DNA of 21,745 bases from JAPUIN01 sp041580375 (GTDB lineage Bacteria; Acidobacteriota; Polarisedimenticolia; Gp22-AA2): NCBI GenBank assembly GCA_041580375.1, contig JBFGDZ010000040.1, positions 1 to 21,745 of the forward strand, written 5' to 3'. Each line of letters opens with the position of its first letter. Within the stretch, counting starts at the first letter, position 1. Of the stretch, positions 15,443 to 21,745 are shown in pieces. The position numbers and the translations under genes are program-made. The notes under the pieces are model-generated. The model was not told the DNA's origin, searched no databases, and saw nothing but the letters and a program-made list of their open reading frames with translations.

Positions 15443-15640
15443 GCAGTGGGGTGCCTCCTCATTCGTTAGTTTTCAGGCTCCGCTCGCGCGGGCCGGTGCT
15501 GCCTCTGACGCCGCGCCTCGGGGCGCGCGGCCCGGCCCCCCTTCCGACGGCGGGTCCCGGACCGTCCATCCTGCCCCGGAGCGGCGTTCAGCCCGGGTCG
15601 ATCTGCTTCTCTGGCGGGCCGGCACCTGCTGGCAGGATGG
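15443..15640 (-). promoter_or_regulatory. Structured 5' leader of rpsA
   Basis: From the predicted start near 15638 to the ATG is about 196 bases. CCATCCTGCC (minus strand 15640-15631) and GGCAGGATGG (15575-15566) are perfect 10-base inverted repeats, 55 bases apart. The first arm begins at about +1, so only its 8-base ATCCTGCC part may be transcribed. A second hairpin, GCCGCGC and GCGCGGC (15531-15510) with an 8-base loop, lies nearer the gene. CCTGCCAGCAGG at 15637-15626 could form a competing small hairpin. Known rpsA leaders are structured and bound by S1 itself; that this one acts so is inference. Confidence 0.55.
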
Positions 15641-15644
15641 GGCA

Positions 15645-15673
15645 ACTATACGCGCCGGCCGGGGAGGTGTCAA
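15645..15673 (-). promoter_or_regulatory. Strong housekeeping promoter of the rpsA transcript
   Basis: On the minus strand, TTGACA (15673-15668) and TATAGT (15650-15645) are separated by exactly 17 bases. Upstream, 15674-15702 is AT-rich with short A and T runs (AAAACAAAGTTTTTCTTC), resembling an UP element. The downstream genes rpsA, HU, HIT, miaB and the nuclease gene follow with gaps of 57 bases or less, so this promoter probably drives all five. Confidence 0.85.
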
Positions 15674-15747
15674 GAAGAAAAACTTTGTTTTCATTGAATT
15701 ACGGACACTCCGCCGTGCCCGTCCGGCGCGCATTTGCGGGGCCCGGC

Positions 15748-15768
15748 GGTCGCCGATTCGGGGCGACC
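15748..15768 (-). terminator. Hairpin just after the pseudouridine synthase gene
   Basis: GGTCGCC and GGCGACC are perfect 7-base arms around a 7-base loop, 8 bases beyond the stop at 15777. No T-run follows. It probably marks the 3' end of the upstream operon before the rpsA promoter, perhaps Rho-dependently. Confidence 0.4.
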
Positions 15769-15776
15769 ATGGCGGA

Positions 15777-16547
15777 TCAGGGCGCCCCGCGCAACCGGCG
15801 TACCTCCTCCGGAGTGAGCTCCCTGAACCGGCCGGGCATCAGCGAGCGATCCGCGATCGGTCCGATGGCGACTCGCCTGAGCTTGAGCACCGGATGGCCG
15901 AGGCGCCGGAACATCCTCCGGATCTGGTTTCGCCGGCCCTCCAGCAGGGTGATCTCCAGCCAGCAGTTCGTCCGCGACGTGAGGCGCCGCACCCGTGCCG
16001 GCCGCGTTCGCCGCCCGTCCAGGACGATGCCTCGCCGCACGCCCTCGAGAATGGCCGGGCCCACGTCTCCCTTGACCTTCACCCGGTAGACCTTGGGGAC
16101 GTGATTGCTCGGATGGGTCAGGCGATGGGCCAGATCGCCGTCGTTGGTGAGAATGAGGAGTCCCTCGCTGTTCCAGTCGAGCCGCCCCACCGGAAAAACC
16201 CTTTCCCGCACGCGGGGCACCAGGTCCAGGACGGTGCGCCGACCCCGCGGGTCGGACGAGGTGGTGATGTAACCGCGGGGCTTGTGGAGCAGGTAATAGA
16301 CGCGCCGCGATTCGGTGCGGACGCGGCGCCCGTCCAGACGGATGGCATCCCGTCCGGGATCGACGACGAGCCCGGGTGTATTGACGATGCGCCCGTTCAC
16401 GGCGACGCGGCCGGCCTGGATGAACCGTTCGGCTTCGCGCCGCGAGGCCACGCCGCACGACGCCAGGAACTTCTGCAGCCGGAGGGGGCCGCGCGGCGGC
16501 TCAGCCGTCTCCCCCGCCACGCTCCGTGTCCGTCTCTTCGCTGCCAT
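15777..16547 (-). CDS. 23S/16S rRNA pseudouridine synthase, RsuA/RluB family
   Basis: A 256-residue rRNA-modifying enzyme that converts a specific uridine to pseudouridine. Residues about 21-66 form an S4 RNA-binding domain (LRLQKFLASCGVASRREAERF and VAVNGRIVNTPG in successive pieces). The catalytic domain shows YYLLHKPRGYITT (84-96), GRLDWNSEGLLILTNDGDL (121-139) with the nucleophile Asp124, KVYRVKVKG, and EGRRNQIRRMF. The S4-plus-RsuA architecture and placement after scpB match the gene usually annotated rluB, but RluB, RluE and RsuA share these motifs, so I leave the symbol empty. ATG 16547 lies inside the end of scpB, a 47-base overlap. The frame remains open further upstream through scpB, which is shadow. 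The Shine-Dalgarno sequence (GGTGG) is weak, so translation probably depends on coupling. Confidence 0.9.
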   Translation of the reverse strand: MAAKRRTRSVAGETAEPPRGPLRLQKFLASCGVASRREAERFIQAGRVAVNGRIVNTPGLVVDPGRDAIRLDGRRVRTESRRVYYLLHKPRGYITTSSDPRGRRTVLDLVPRVRERVFPVGRLDWNSEGLLILTNDGDLAHRLTHPSNHVPKVYRVKVKGDVGPAILEGVRRGIVLDGRRTRPARVRRLTSRTNCWLEITLLEGRRNQIRRMFRRLGHPVLKLRRVAIGPIADRSLMPGRFRELTPEEVRRLRGAP

Positions 16548-17202
16548 GACCGTCCACCGCGGGATCGCCCGCAAACTCCCCCGCGGGGTCCGGCGGCGCC
16601 GCCCCCATTTCCGGCGGGGGGTCGGTCGGCCGGGCCGGGTGCGCGCCCAGCGCGGCGGGGCCGCCGAACTCTTCCACGGTCGGGAGATCGTCCAGCGAGT
16701 TGAGACCGAAGTGCGCGAGGAAGTCGCGCGTCGTTCCGTACAGGATGGGCTTCCCGACCACTTTCTTGCGGCCCAGGATCCGGACCAGCTTCTTGTCGAG
16801 GAGATTCTGCAGGACCGCGCTCGGATCGGTGCCCCGGAGAGCCTGGATCTCCGGAGTCGTGATCGGCTGCCTATAGGCGACGATCGCGAGGGTTTCGAGA
16901 GCCGCCGCGGAGAGCCGGCGCCGGTTGCGCGAACGGAACAGAGCGCGCACCCACTCTCCGAGCTCGGGACGGGTCGTGATCGCGTACCCGCCGGCCACGC
17001 GCGAGACCCGCAGCCCGCGGTCGGCGGCCGCGTAGGATCGCACGATCTCCTCGAGGGTGCCGTCGAGGGCATCCCTCGATTCCTGGGGAAACAGATCGAC
17101 GAGATCGTCCAGGGTCAGCGGCTCCTCGGCCGCGAAGATCAGCGCCTCGACGATGGCGAGCAGGGCCTCCCGGTCGTGCGGGGGCGCCGGAGCGTCAGGC
17201 AT
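16501..17202 (-). CDS. scpB: Segregation and condensation protein B
   Basis: A 233-residue kite subunit that, with ScpA, joins the SMC condensin ring and helps separate origins and compact the chromosome. The family core is clear: LLAIVEALIFAAEEPLTLDDL (14-34), GGYAITTRPELGEWVR (71-86), then LSAAALETLAIVAYRQPITTPEIQALRG (about 97-124) and KPILYGTTRDFLAHFGL (about 153-169), forming two winged-helix domains. From about residue 178 there is a Pro/Gly/Asp/Glu-rich tail without recognisable domains. The start overlaps the end of scpA by 8 bases and its 3' end is overlapped by the pseudouridine synthase gene, so scpA-scpB-synthase is a tight translation-coupled set. No SMC gene lies in the window. 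Confidence 0.94.
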   Translation of the reverse strand: MPDAPAPPHDREALLAIVEALIFAAEEPLTLDDLVDLFPQESRDALDGTLEEIVRSYAAADRGLRVSRVAGGYAITTRPELGEWVRALFRSRNRRRLSAAALETLAIVAYRQPITTPEIQALRGTDPSAVLQNLLDKKLVRILGRKKVVGKPILYGTTRDFLAHFGLNSLDDLPTVEEFGGPAALGAHPARPTDPPPEMGAAPPDPAGEFAGDPAVDGHGSEETDTERGGGDG

Positions 17203-17992
17203 GCGGGCGGGGCTCCGGCGCGGAGGCGTCCCGGACGTCCGCCCCTCCGTCCGCCGAGACGATCAGGATGTCGCCCCCGCGATGGCGGATCAGGGCGCGG
17301 GCCACGCGGAGCCGGATCGCTTCGAGCAGCGCCAGAAACGTGAGGATGCAGGTCAGGCGATCGGGCACGCCCTCGAACAGCTCGCCGAAAGGAATGCGGG
17401 CCTTTCGTTGCAGGGTCTCGATCAGCCAGTTGAGCCGATCGACGAGCGACATGCGCTCGCGGGAGATGATCGCCCGTTCCGATTCCTGGACGCGGACGAG
17501 GACGGCCTGCAGCGCCTTCACGAGGGAGAACAGATCGGCCTCGATCCCCTGCTCGCCCGCGAACTCCGAGATGCGGCCCGCAGGCCGGTGATAGACGAGC
17601 TCCATGGCCGCCTCGCGCTCCTGCAGGTGCTCGGCGGCGCGGCGCAGCAGCGGGAGGCCGGCCAGGATGGCGGCCTCGTCGAGCGCGATCTCGTCCGCCT
17701 CCTCCGCCATCGCCGGATCGGCGGGTAGAAGTCGGCGCGACTTGAGGTGCGTCAGGGTCGCCGCGATCAGCAGGTACTCCCCGGCGGCCTCGAGATCGAT
17801 CCGCCGCATCCCATCGAGATAGGCGTCGTACTGTCGCGCGACGTCCACGATCGGCACGTCGGAGACGTCGATCTCCTCCGTGCGGATCAGATGGAGCAGA
17901 ACCTCCATCGGCCCCCGGAAGGACTGAAGCCGGACGTGGCACGGAACGTGGCGTCCTTCGAATTCCGGGATCGAGGCGGGCTCGCCGCTCAT
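17195..17992 (-). CDS. scpA: Segregation and condensation protein A
   Basis: A 265-residue kleisin subunit of SMC-ScpAB condensin. The N-terminal part reads FRGPMEVLLHLIRTEEIDVSDVPIVDVARQYDAYL in overlapping family pieces (about 25-60), matching the ScpA signature FxGPLdlLLhLI. LEAAGEYLLIAATLTHLKSRRLLP (about 66-89) follows. The C-terminal winged helix is at about 205-245 (FLALLEAIRLRVARA). The last 15 residues are a variable tail. I chose ATG 17992 because GGAGGAGG lies 5-6 bases upstream and the ATG overlaps the trpS TGA by 4 bases. The frame continues open upstream inside trpS, but that is another gene's shadow. Confidence 0.94.
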   Translation of the reverse strand: MSGEPASIPEFEGRHVPCHVRLQSFRGPMEVLLHLIRTEEIDVSDVPIVDVARQYDAYLDGMRRIDLEAAGEYLLIAATLTHLKSRRLLPADPAMAEEADEIALDEAAILAGLPLLRRAAEHLQEREAAMELVYHRPAGRISEFAGEQGIEADLFSLVKALQAVLVRVQESERAIISRERMSLVDRLNWLIETLQRKARIPFGELFEGVPDRLTCILTFLALLEAIRLRVARALIRHRGGDILIVSADGGADVRDASAPEPRPHA

Positions 17993-18999
17993 GAGGCCTC
18001 CTCCGGGTCGATGCGCATGGCCCGTCGCACGCGGTCGAGGGTGGCGCGCGCTTCGCCGCGAGCGCGCCGGGCGCCTTCCGCGAGAATCTCCAGCACGCGC
18101 GGGCGCCGTTCGAGAAGGGCCGCGCGACGCTCCTGAAACGGGGCGAGGAACGGCTCCAGATGCCCGAGGAGCGCCGTCTTGCAGTCGACGCAGCCGATGC
18201 CGGCCCGCCGGCACTCCCGGTCGACCATCGTGCGCGTCGCCTCGTCGCTGAAAGCCTTGTGAAAGTCGAACACGGGACAGACGTCGGGATCACCGGGATC
18301 CTGCCGCCGTTTGCGGGCCGGGTCGGTCACCATCTTGAGGATCTTCTCCCGGATCCTGTCCTTCGGGTCGCCCAGATTGACGGCGTTGCCGTAGGACTTG
18401 CTCATCTTGCGACCGTCGGTGCCGGGCAGCCGGGGGTTCCGCGTCGTCAGGGCCTTCGGTTCGGGGAACACCTCCCCGTATAGAAGGTTGAATCGCCGCG
18501 CGATCTCCCGGCACAGCTCGAGATGCGGCAGCTGGTCCTCCCCCACCGGAACGAACTCGGCCCGGTAGATCAGGATGTCGGCGCACTGAAGCACGGGGTA
18601 GCCGAGGAATCCGTAATTGGTCAGATCCTTCTGGGTAACCTGCTGCTGCTGTTCCTTGTAGGAGGGCACGCGCTCGAGCCAGGGCACGGGCACGATCATC
18701 GAGAGGAGCAGGTGGAGCTCGGCGTGCTCCGGCACGTGCGACTGGACGAAAAGGGTGCAGCGTTCGGGATCCAGTCCGGAGGCCATCCAATCGATGGCCA
18801 TGTCGACGATGTACTCCTTGAGCGACCCCGTCTCCGCGTAATCGCTCGTCAGCGCGTGCCAGTCGCAGATGGCGAAGTAGCAGTCGTGCGTGTCCTGCAG
18901 GCGCACCCAGTTCTCCAGCGCGCCCGCCAGATGGCCGATGTGCATCGGTCCGGTCGGCCGGAATCCGGATAGAACCCGGGAACGGCGGGAGGGCGACAT
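17989..18999 (-). CDS. trpS: Tryptophanyl-tRNA synthetase
   Basis: A 336-residue class I aminoacyl-tRNA synthetase that charges tRNA-Trp. The sequence has the start region RVLSGFRPTGPMHIGHL with HIGH at 20-23, PVLQCADILIYRAEFVPVGEDQLPHLELCREIARRFN in pieces over 136-171, and KMSKS at 198-202. The C-terminal GIGCVDCKTALLGHL is also typical. Length equals that of E. coli TrpS. I chose ATG 18999; an upstream frame extension of 21 Arg-rich residues has no family counterpart. No clear Shine-Dalgarno sequence precedes the ATG, though a GTG directly before it could also serve. It sits 22 bases after the cNMP/FHA gene and overlaps scpA by 4 bases. Confidence 0.95.
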   Translation of the reverse strand: MSPSRRSRVLSGFRPTGPMHIGHLAGALENWVRLQDTHDCYFAICDWHALTSDYAETGSLKEYIVDMAIDWMASGLDPERCTLFVQSHVPEHAELHLLLSMIVPVPWLERVPSYKEQQQQVTQKDLTNYGFLGYPVLQCADILIYRAEFVPVGEDQLPHLELCREIARRFNLLYGEVFPEPKALTTRNPRLPGTDGRKMSKSYGNAVNLGDPKDRIREKILKMVTDPARKRRQDPGDPDVCPVFDFHKAFSDEATRTMVDRECRRAGIGCVDCKTALLGHLEPFLAPFQERRAALLERRPRVLEILAEGARRARGEARATLDRVRRAMRIDPEEAS

Positions 19000-19021
19000 C
19001 ACGGGGCGGCGCCGCGGCGGC

Positions 19022-19906
19022 TCACGAGCCCTTGGGGGACGACGGTTTCTTGTTCGTCCCATCGGCGGCCTTGAAGACGAGGGAGACCATGCCGAGCGCG
19101 ACCTTGTCTCCGCTGGCGACCGGCGCCGGCTTTCCCGTCGTGAGGCGCTGTCCGTTCACGAACGTGCCGTTGAGGGCCCCCACCTCCTCGAACAGATGGA
19201 AGCCGTCATCCTGCTGGACGATGCGCGCGTGCCTACGGGAGACCGACCGATTGATGTCGACCTGGGTGAGATCGATGTCGGGCCGCGTGCCGGTGACGGG
19301 ATCGTATCGACCGATGATCGCCGTATCGCCCGTGATCGGGAAATGCCGCGACCCGCCCTCCAGGACGAGGATCCCGCGCGCTCCCTCGGGCACCTCGACG
19401 TCCGCGATCGGCATCGGGACGGCCTGCACGCCCGCCGACGGAGCGGCGTCGGGGGCGAGCGGCGGGGCCTCGGCCGGCCGGTCCGTGTCGATCTGCTCCG
19501 GTCGGGCGGTCGTGGACTTGCCGGCGGCGGCGCCGCGCCCCATCGACTCGATCTTCTGGCTCGCTTCCTGGAGGCGGTGGCTGAGCTTGCGCAGCATGCG
19601 GACCGCGATCTCGATGTTGCCGCGGATCATCTTGTCGAACGTCGTGCTGTTGATCTCGATCAGCTCGCTGTTCTCAATCGCCTCCGCGTTGGCGGTCCTC
19701 GGCAGGCCCTCGAGGAGGGCGAACTCCCCGAAGAAATCCCCTTTCTCCATCACCGCCAGCTCCTGGCGGGCGCCCTCGAACTCGCGGTAGATGAGAACGG
19801 CTCCCGATTGGACGACGTACATCTCGCTCCCCAGGTCCCCCTCCCGGTAGACCGTCTCACCTTTCTTGCGACGGATGATCAGATCTTTGAAAGGGTCCGA
19901 GGCCAC
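19022..19906 (-). CDS. Cyclic-nucleotide-binding domain plus FHA domain protein
   Basis: A 294-residue two-domain regulator without a DNA-binding or catalytic domain. Residues about 8-118 form a cNMP-binding domain of the CAP family: VYREGDLGSEMYVVQSGAV, then the phosphate-binding cassette FGEFALLEGLPRTANAEA (59-76) with Glu61 and Arg70, both ligand-contacting in true cAMP binders. The usual Ala-Thr after Arg is Thr-Ala here. Residues about 125-172 form a Pro/Ala-rich linker. Residues about 178-280 form an FHA domain: IIGRYDP (197-203), SVSRRHARI (221-229) and NGTFVNGQ (246-253), which bind phosphothreonine peptides. It may report a nucleotide signal to a phosphorylated partner (inference). 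The start is GTG 19906 with AAAGG 8 bases upstream. A strong promoter lies about 50-80 bases upstream, making this the first gene of the trpS-scpAB operon. Confidence 0.9.
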   Translation of the reverse strand: MASDPFKDLIIRRKKGETVYREGDLGSEMYVVQSGAVLIYREFEGARQELAVMEKGDFFGEFALLEGLPRTANAEAIENSELIEINSTTFDKMIRGNIEIAVRMLRKLSHRLQEASQKIESMGRGAAAGKSTTARPEQIDTDRPAEAPPLAPDAAPSAGVQAVPMPIADVEVPEGARGILVLEGGSRHFPITGDTAIIGRYDPVTGTRPDIDLTQVDINRSVSRRHARIVQQDDGFHLFEEVGALNGTFVNGQRLTTGKPAPVASGDKVALGMVSLVFKAADGTNKKPSSPKGS

Positions 19907-19954
19907 GACGCTATGCCTTTGCGCAGCAGTGAGTTATGCGTGCGCGACCGCGTG

Positions 19955-19984
19955 ATGATAATGGAACGGCCGGAACGATGTCAA
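19955..19984 (-). promoter_or_regulatory. Promoter of the cNMP/FHA-trpS-scpA-scpB operon
   Basis: On the minus strand, TTGACA (19984-19979) and TATCAT (19960-19955) are 18 bases apart: a perfect -35 and a -10 matching 5 of 6. The expected start is near 19948, giving a leader of about 42 bases before the GTG at 19906. All downstream genes to 15777 overlap or lie within 22 bases, so one transcript is likely. Confidence 0.7.
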
Positions 19985-20108
19985 ACACGCGCCGCGCCCG
20001 CGGGCGCACGACGGCGGCCCGCGACGGCCCGGATCGGCCGGTGACCGGATCGTGTGCAAACCGCTCTATCCCCCCGACCGTCAAGATGATTCGCGCGGCG
20101 ACGCATCC

Positions 20109-20144
20109 CTTATTCACAGACTTTTTCACAGAGAGTGTGGAAAT
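20109..20144. promoter_or_regulatory. Cluster of DnaA-box-like 9-mers
   Basis: TTATTCACA (20110-20118) fits the DnaA box TTATNCACA exactly. TTTTTCACA (20122-20130) differs at one base. TGTGGAAAT (20136-20144) read in reverse is ATTTCCACA, 7 of 9 against TTATCCACA. The first two lie in a tandem 12-base repeat (CTTATTCACAGA, CTTTTTCACAGA; 11 of 12 identical). The cluster lies in the 250-base gap between glnE and the cNMP/FHA gene, about 125 bases upstream of that operon's -35. Confidence 0.5.
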
Positions 20145-20156
20145 CGGCTCCTCCCG

Positions 20157-21745
20157 TCAGGTTTCGCGAAGGATCTTCGCGTAGGCTTCGCGCACGCGGG
20201 CCGTGTGGCGCTCGAACTGTTCACGGAGCGCATCCGCGGTGCCCGCGCCGGAAGCGAGTTCGGGCTCCAGGGCCGCGGCCAGCTCCTCCAGACGGTCCGG
20301 ATCACCCGGGAGCTGCTCGAGCGGACGATCGAATACCAGCCTCATCGCATGCTCGAGCGATCGCAGGAAGAGGTATCCCTCATACAGCGGACCGAGGAGG
20401 GCTTCGGGGAGATGGCCGAGGCCGTGGAGGTGGGTCAGGAGCCTCAGGGTGTCCTTGTCCTCCGGATTGGGCACGCCGTGCCGGAGGCGCAGGAGATCGA
20501 TCGCGAAATGCACGTCGATCAGTCCGCCTTCCCCAAGCTTCACGCTGCCCGGTGCGGCCGCCTCGTTCAGGATCCTCTGCCGCATGTCCTCGACCGACCT
20601 GGAGACCCGCGACGGCCCCATGGAGCGGGCGCGCTCCAGGATGATCGTCTCGATCGCCTCCGCGGCGCGCCGGCCGAGCACGAGATCGCCGGCGACGGGC
20701 CTGGCCTTGAGAAACGATTGCATCTCCCAGACCTCCGCGGGTCCACGGAAATAGTCGACGAGCCCGTCCAGAGTCGGCACCAGCTCCCCTTCACGACCGG
20801 ATGGGCGCAGACGGAGATCGACCTTGTAGAGCTGTCCGTCCCGGCTCAGGGTCCCGAGCGTGCGGACCACGCTCTCGCTCCATCGATGGACCGCCGCGAC
20901 GGCATCGGGAGCGGCGTCCCCGCCGTCGCGCACGAAGACCAGATCGAGATCCGAGCCGAAATCGATCTCCCGGTATCCCAGCCTCCCCAGACCCAGGACG
21001 GCGAGACCCCGATCGGGCACGAGGCCGGGGGCGCGCGCCTCCATCTGCTCTCGCTCCAGCCGGAGAACCGTTTCGACGACGGCGTCGGCGAGATTGGACA
21101 GGCTCTTGAGGACCTGTCGTAGCGTCGCCTGTCGGTTGATGTCGCGCAGGGCGATCGTCGCCAGCTCCTCCTGCTGGCGTCGTCGCAGGGACGCCACGCG
21201 GGCCCCCACGCCGCCGCGGGATCTCTCCGATCCCTCCAGGAGGGCCTGGCGATAGTCCTCGGCGCTCATCGTCCGGACGACCCTCACGCGGTCTTCCATC
21301 GTGCGGAGGATACGGGGCTGGCGGATCAGGAGGGCCGCGAGTAGGTGGCTGCGGCCGAGAACCTGCACGATCGGCCCCAGGGTTTCGCGGTGCGCGAGGA
21401 AGCGATCCAGTCTCTCGGGATGCGAGGCGAGCGATGCGATCAGGCGCTCGAGATTGGTGAACGCGCGCCGGGGATTGGGCGTGGCTGCGGCCATCTGCAG
21501 CAGCGCCGTTCCGGATTTCCGGAGCAGCCGTCGACGCTCGGCCACCGACCCCGGCGCCTCCTGGAGGCGGCGCCGGATCAGCTGCACGGGCCGCAGGATC
21601 GGCTCCGCGTCGATCACCCCCGCCCCTCGCAGCCGCTCCTTCAAGCCTCCTTCGTCGAGCCGGTCGAGCCAGATGTCCTCGGTCTCTTCGCCGATGATCG
21701 GCTGGGCCGCCCGCGAGACGACGGCGTCGTAGAACGAACGCACGG
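20157..21745 (-). CDS. glnE: Glutamine synthetase adenylyltransferase, C-terminal half (partial)
   Basis: The frame runs off the right edge; about 529 C-terminal residues are visible of a protein normally near 950. GlnE adenylylates and deadenylylates glutamine synthetase in response to PII and glutamine. The visible nucleotidyltransferase motif is GLGRLGYREIDFGSDLDL (251-268 of the visible part), with the metal-binding pair Asp265 and Asp267. VDLRLRPSGREGELVPTL and EMQSFLKARPVAGD follow, then a helical C-terminus with EGGLIDVHFAIDLLRLRHG. About 260 residues follow the motif, as in the C-terminal adenylyl-transferring domain of the E. coli enzyme, so the missing N-terminal half should hold the deadenylylating domain. 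The visible N-terminal 240 residues fit the helical region between the two domains. A DnaA-box-like cluster starts 13 bases after the stop. Confidence 0.93.
   Translation of the reverse strand, partial: VRSFYDAVVSRAAQPIIGEETEDIWLDRLDEGGLKERLRGAGVIDAEPILRPVQLIRRRLQEAPGSVAERRRLLRKSGTALLQMAAATPNPRRAFTNLERLIASLASHPERLDRFLAHRETLGPIVQVLGRSHLLAALLIRQPRILRTMEDRVRVVRTMSAEDYRQALLEGSERSRGGVGARVASLRRRQQEELATIALRDINRQATLRQVLKSLSNLADAVVETVLRLEREQMEARAPGLVPDRGLAVLGLGRLGYREIDFGSDLDLVFVRDGGDAAPDAVAAVHRWSESVVRTLGTLSRDGQLYKVDLRLRPSGREGELVPTLDGLVDYFRGPAEVWEMQSFLKARPVAGDLVLGRRAAEAIETIILERARSMGPSRVSRSVEDMRQRILNEAAAPGSVKLGEGGLIDVHFAIDLLRLRHGVPNPEDKDTLRLLTHLHGLGHLPEALLGPLYEGYLFLRSLEHAMRLVFDRPLEQLPGDPDRLEELAAALEPELASGAGTADALREQFERHTARVREAYAKILRET

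Noticed and set aside
15428..15466. Twelve-codon upstream frame (starting ATGAGGAGG) overlapping the rpsA start
   Set aside because: Its ATG is embedded in the rpsA Shine-Dalgarno region and it has no ribosome-binding site of its own.
13148..15469. Open frame of about 770 codons on the plus strand opposite rpsA
   Set aside because: It mirrors the S1 repeats in antisense (repeated Asp/Val/Leu/His-rich blocks) and has no independent family signature.

Overview
The window is GC-rich chromosomal DNA from a Gram-negative (diderm) bacterium. It carries an LPS-export permease, glnE, scpAB, parAB, miaB and rpsA, and shows no transposase, integrase, phage gene, CRISPR array, tRNA or rRNA. The long TPR-tailed alkaline-phosphatase-fold protein, the GC content and the gene mixture suggest Acidobacteriota or a neighbouring phylum, but this is inference and no marker here settles it.

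Layout. Positions 1-5474 form a plus-strand cluster: the 3' end of metK, then ahcY (the SAM and SAH steps of the methyl cycle), then a three-part membrane-anchored protein (SPFH domain, phosphodiesterase/alkaline-phosphatase-fold domain, eleven TPRs), then a secreted HEAT-repeat protein. Converging on it is a minus-strand gene (5483-8179) that encodes LptF and LptG, the two LPS-transport permease subunits, as one chain. Positions 8180-8938 have no convincing gene. They hold an AT-rich island with a sequence organised like a XerC/XerD dif site (8310-8337). From 8939 to the right edge every gene is on the minus strand: parA-parB with its own promoter; rpsA, an HU/IHF-type gene, a HIT hydrolase, miaB and a bifunctional-nuclease-family gene, probably one transcript from a near-consensus promoter at 15645-15673; a cNMP-binding/FHA protein, trpS, scpA, scpB and an RsuA/RluB-type pseudouridine synthase, closely packed behind a promoter at 19955-19984; and the C-terminal half of glnE.

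How it fits together. Three minus-strand promoters match the housekeeping pattern TTGACA, 17-18 bases, TATaaT-like. Much of the right side concerns translation (rpsA, miaB, trpS, rluB) and chromosome handling (parAB, scpAB, HU). All genes except lptFG point towards the dif-like site, as expected if two replication forks meet there, so the window may span the replication terminus. parAB beside a dif site is unusual, because parAB normally lies near the origin. A cluster of DnaA-box-like 9-mers at 20109-20144 adds to this tension.

Most noteworthy: the candidate dif site, the SPFH-phosphodiesterase-TPR fusion, the single-chain LptF-LptG, the structured rpsA leader, and the DnaA-box cluster upstream of the scpAB operon.
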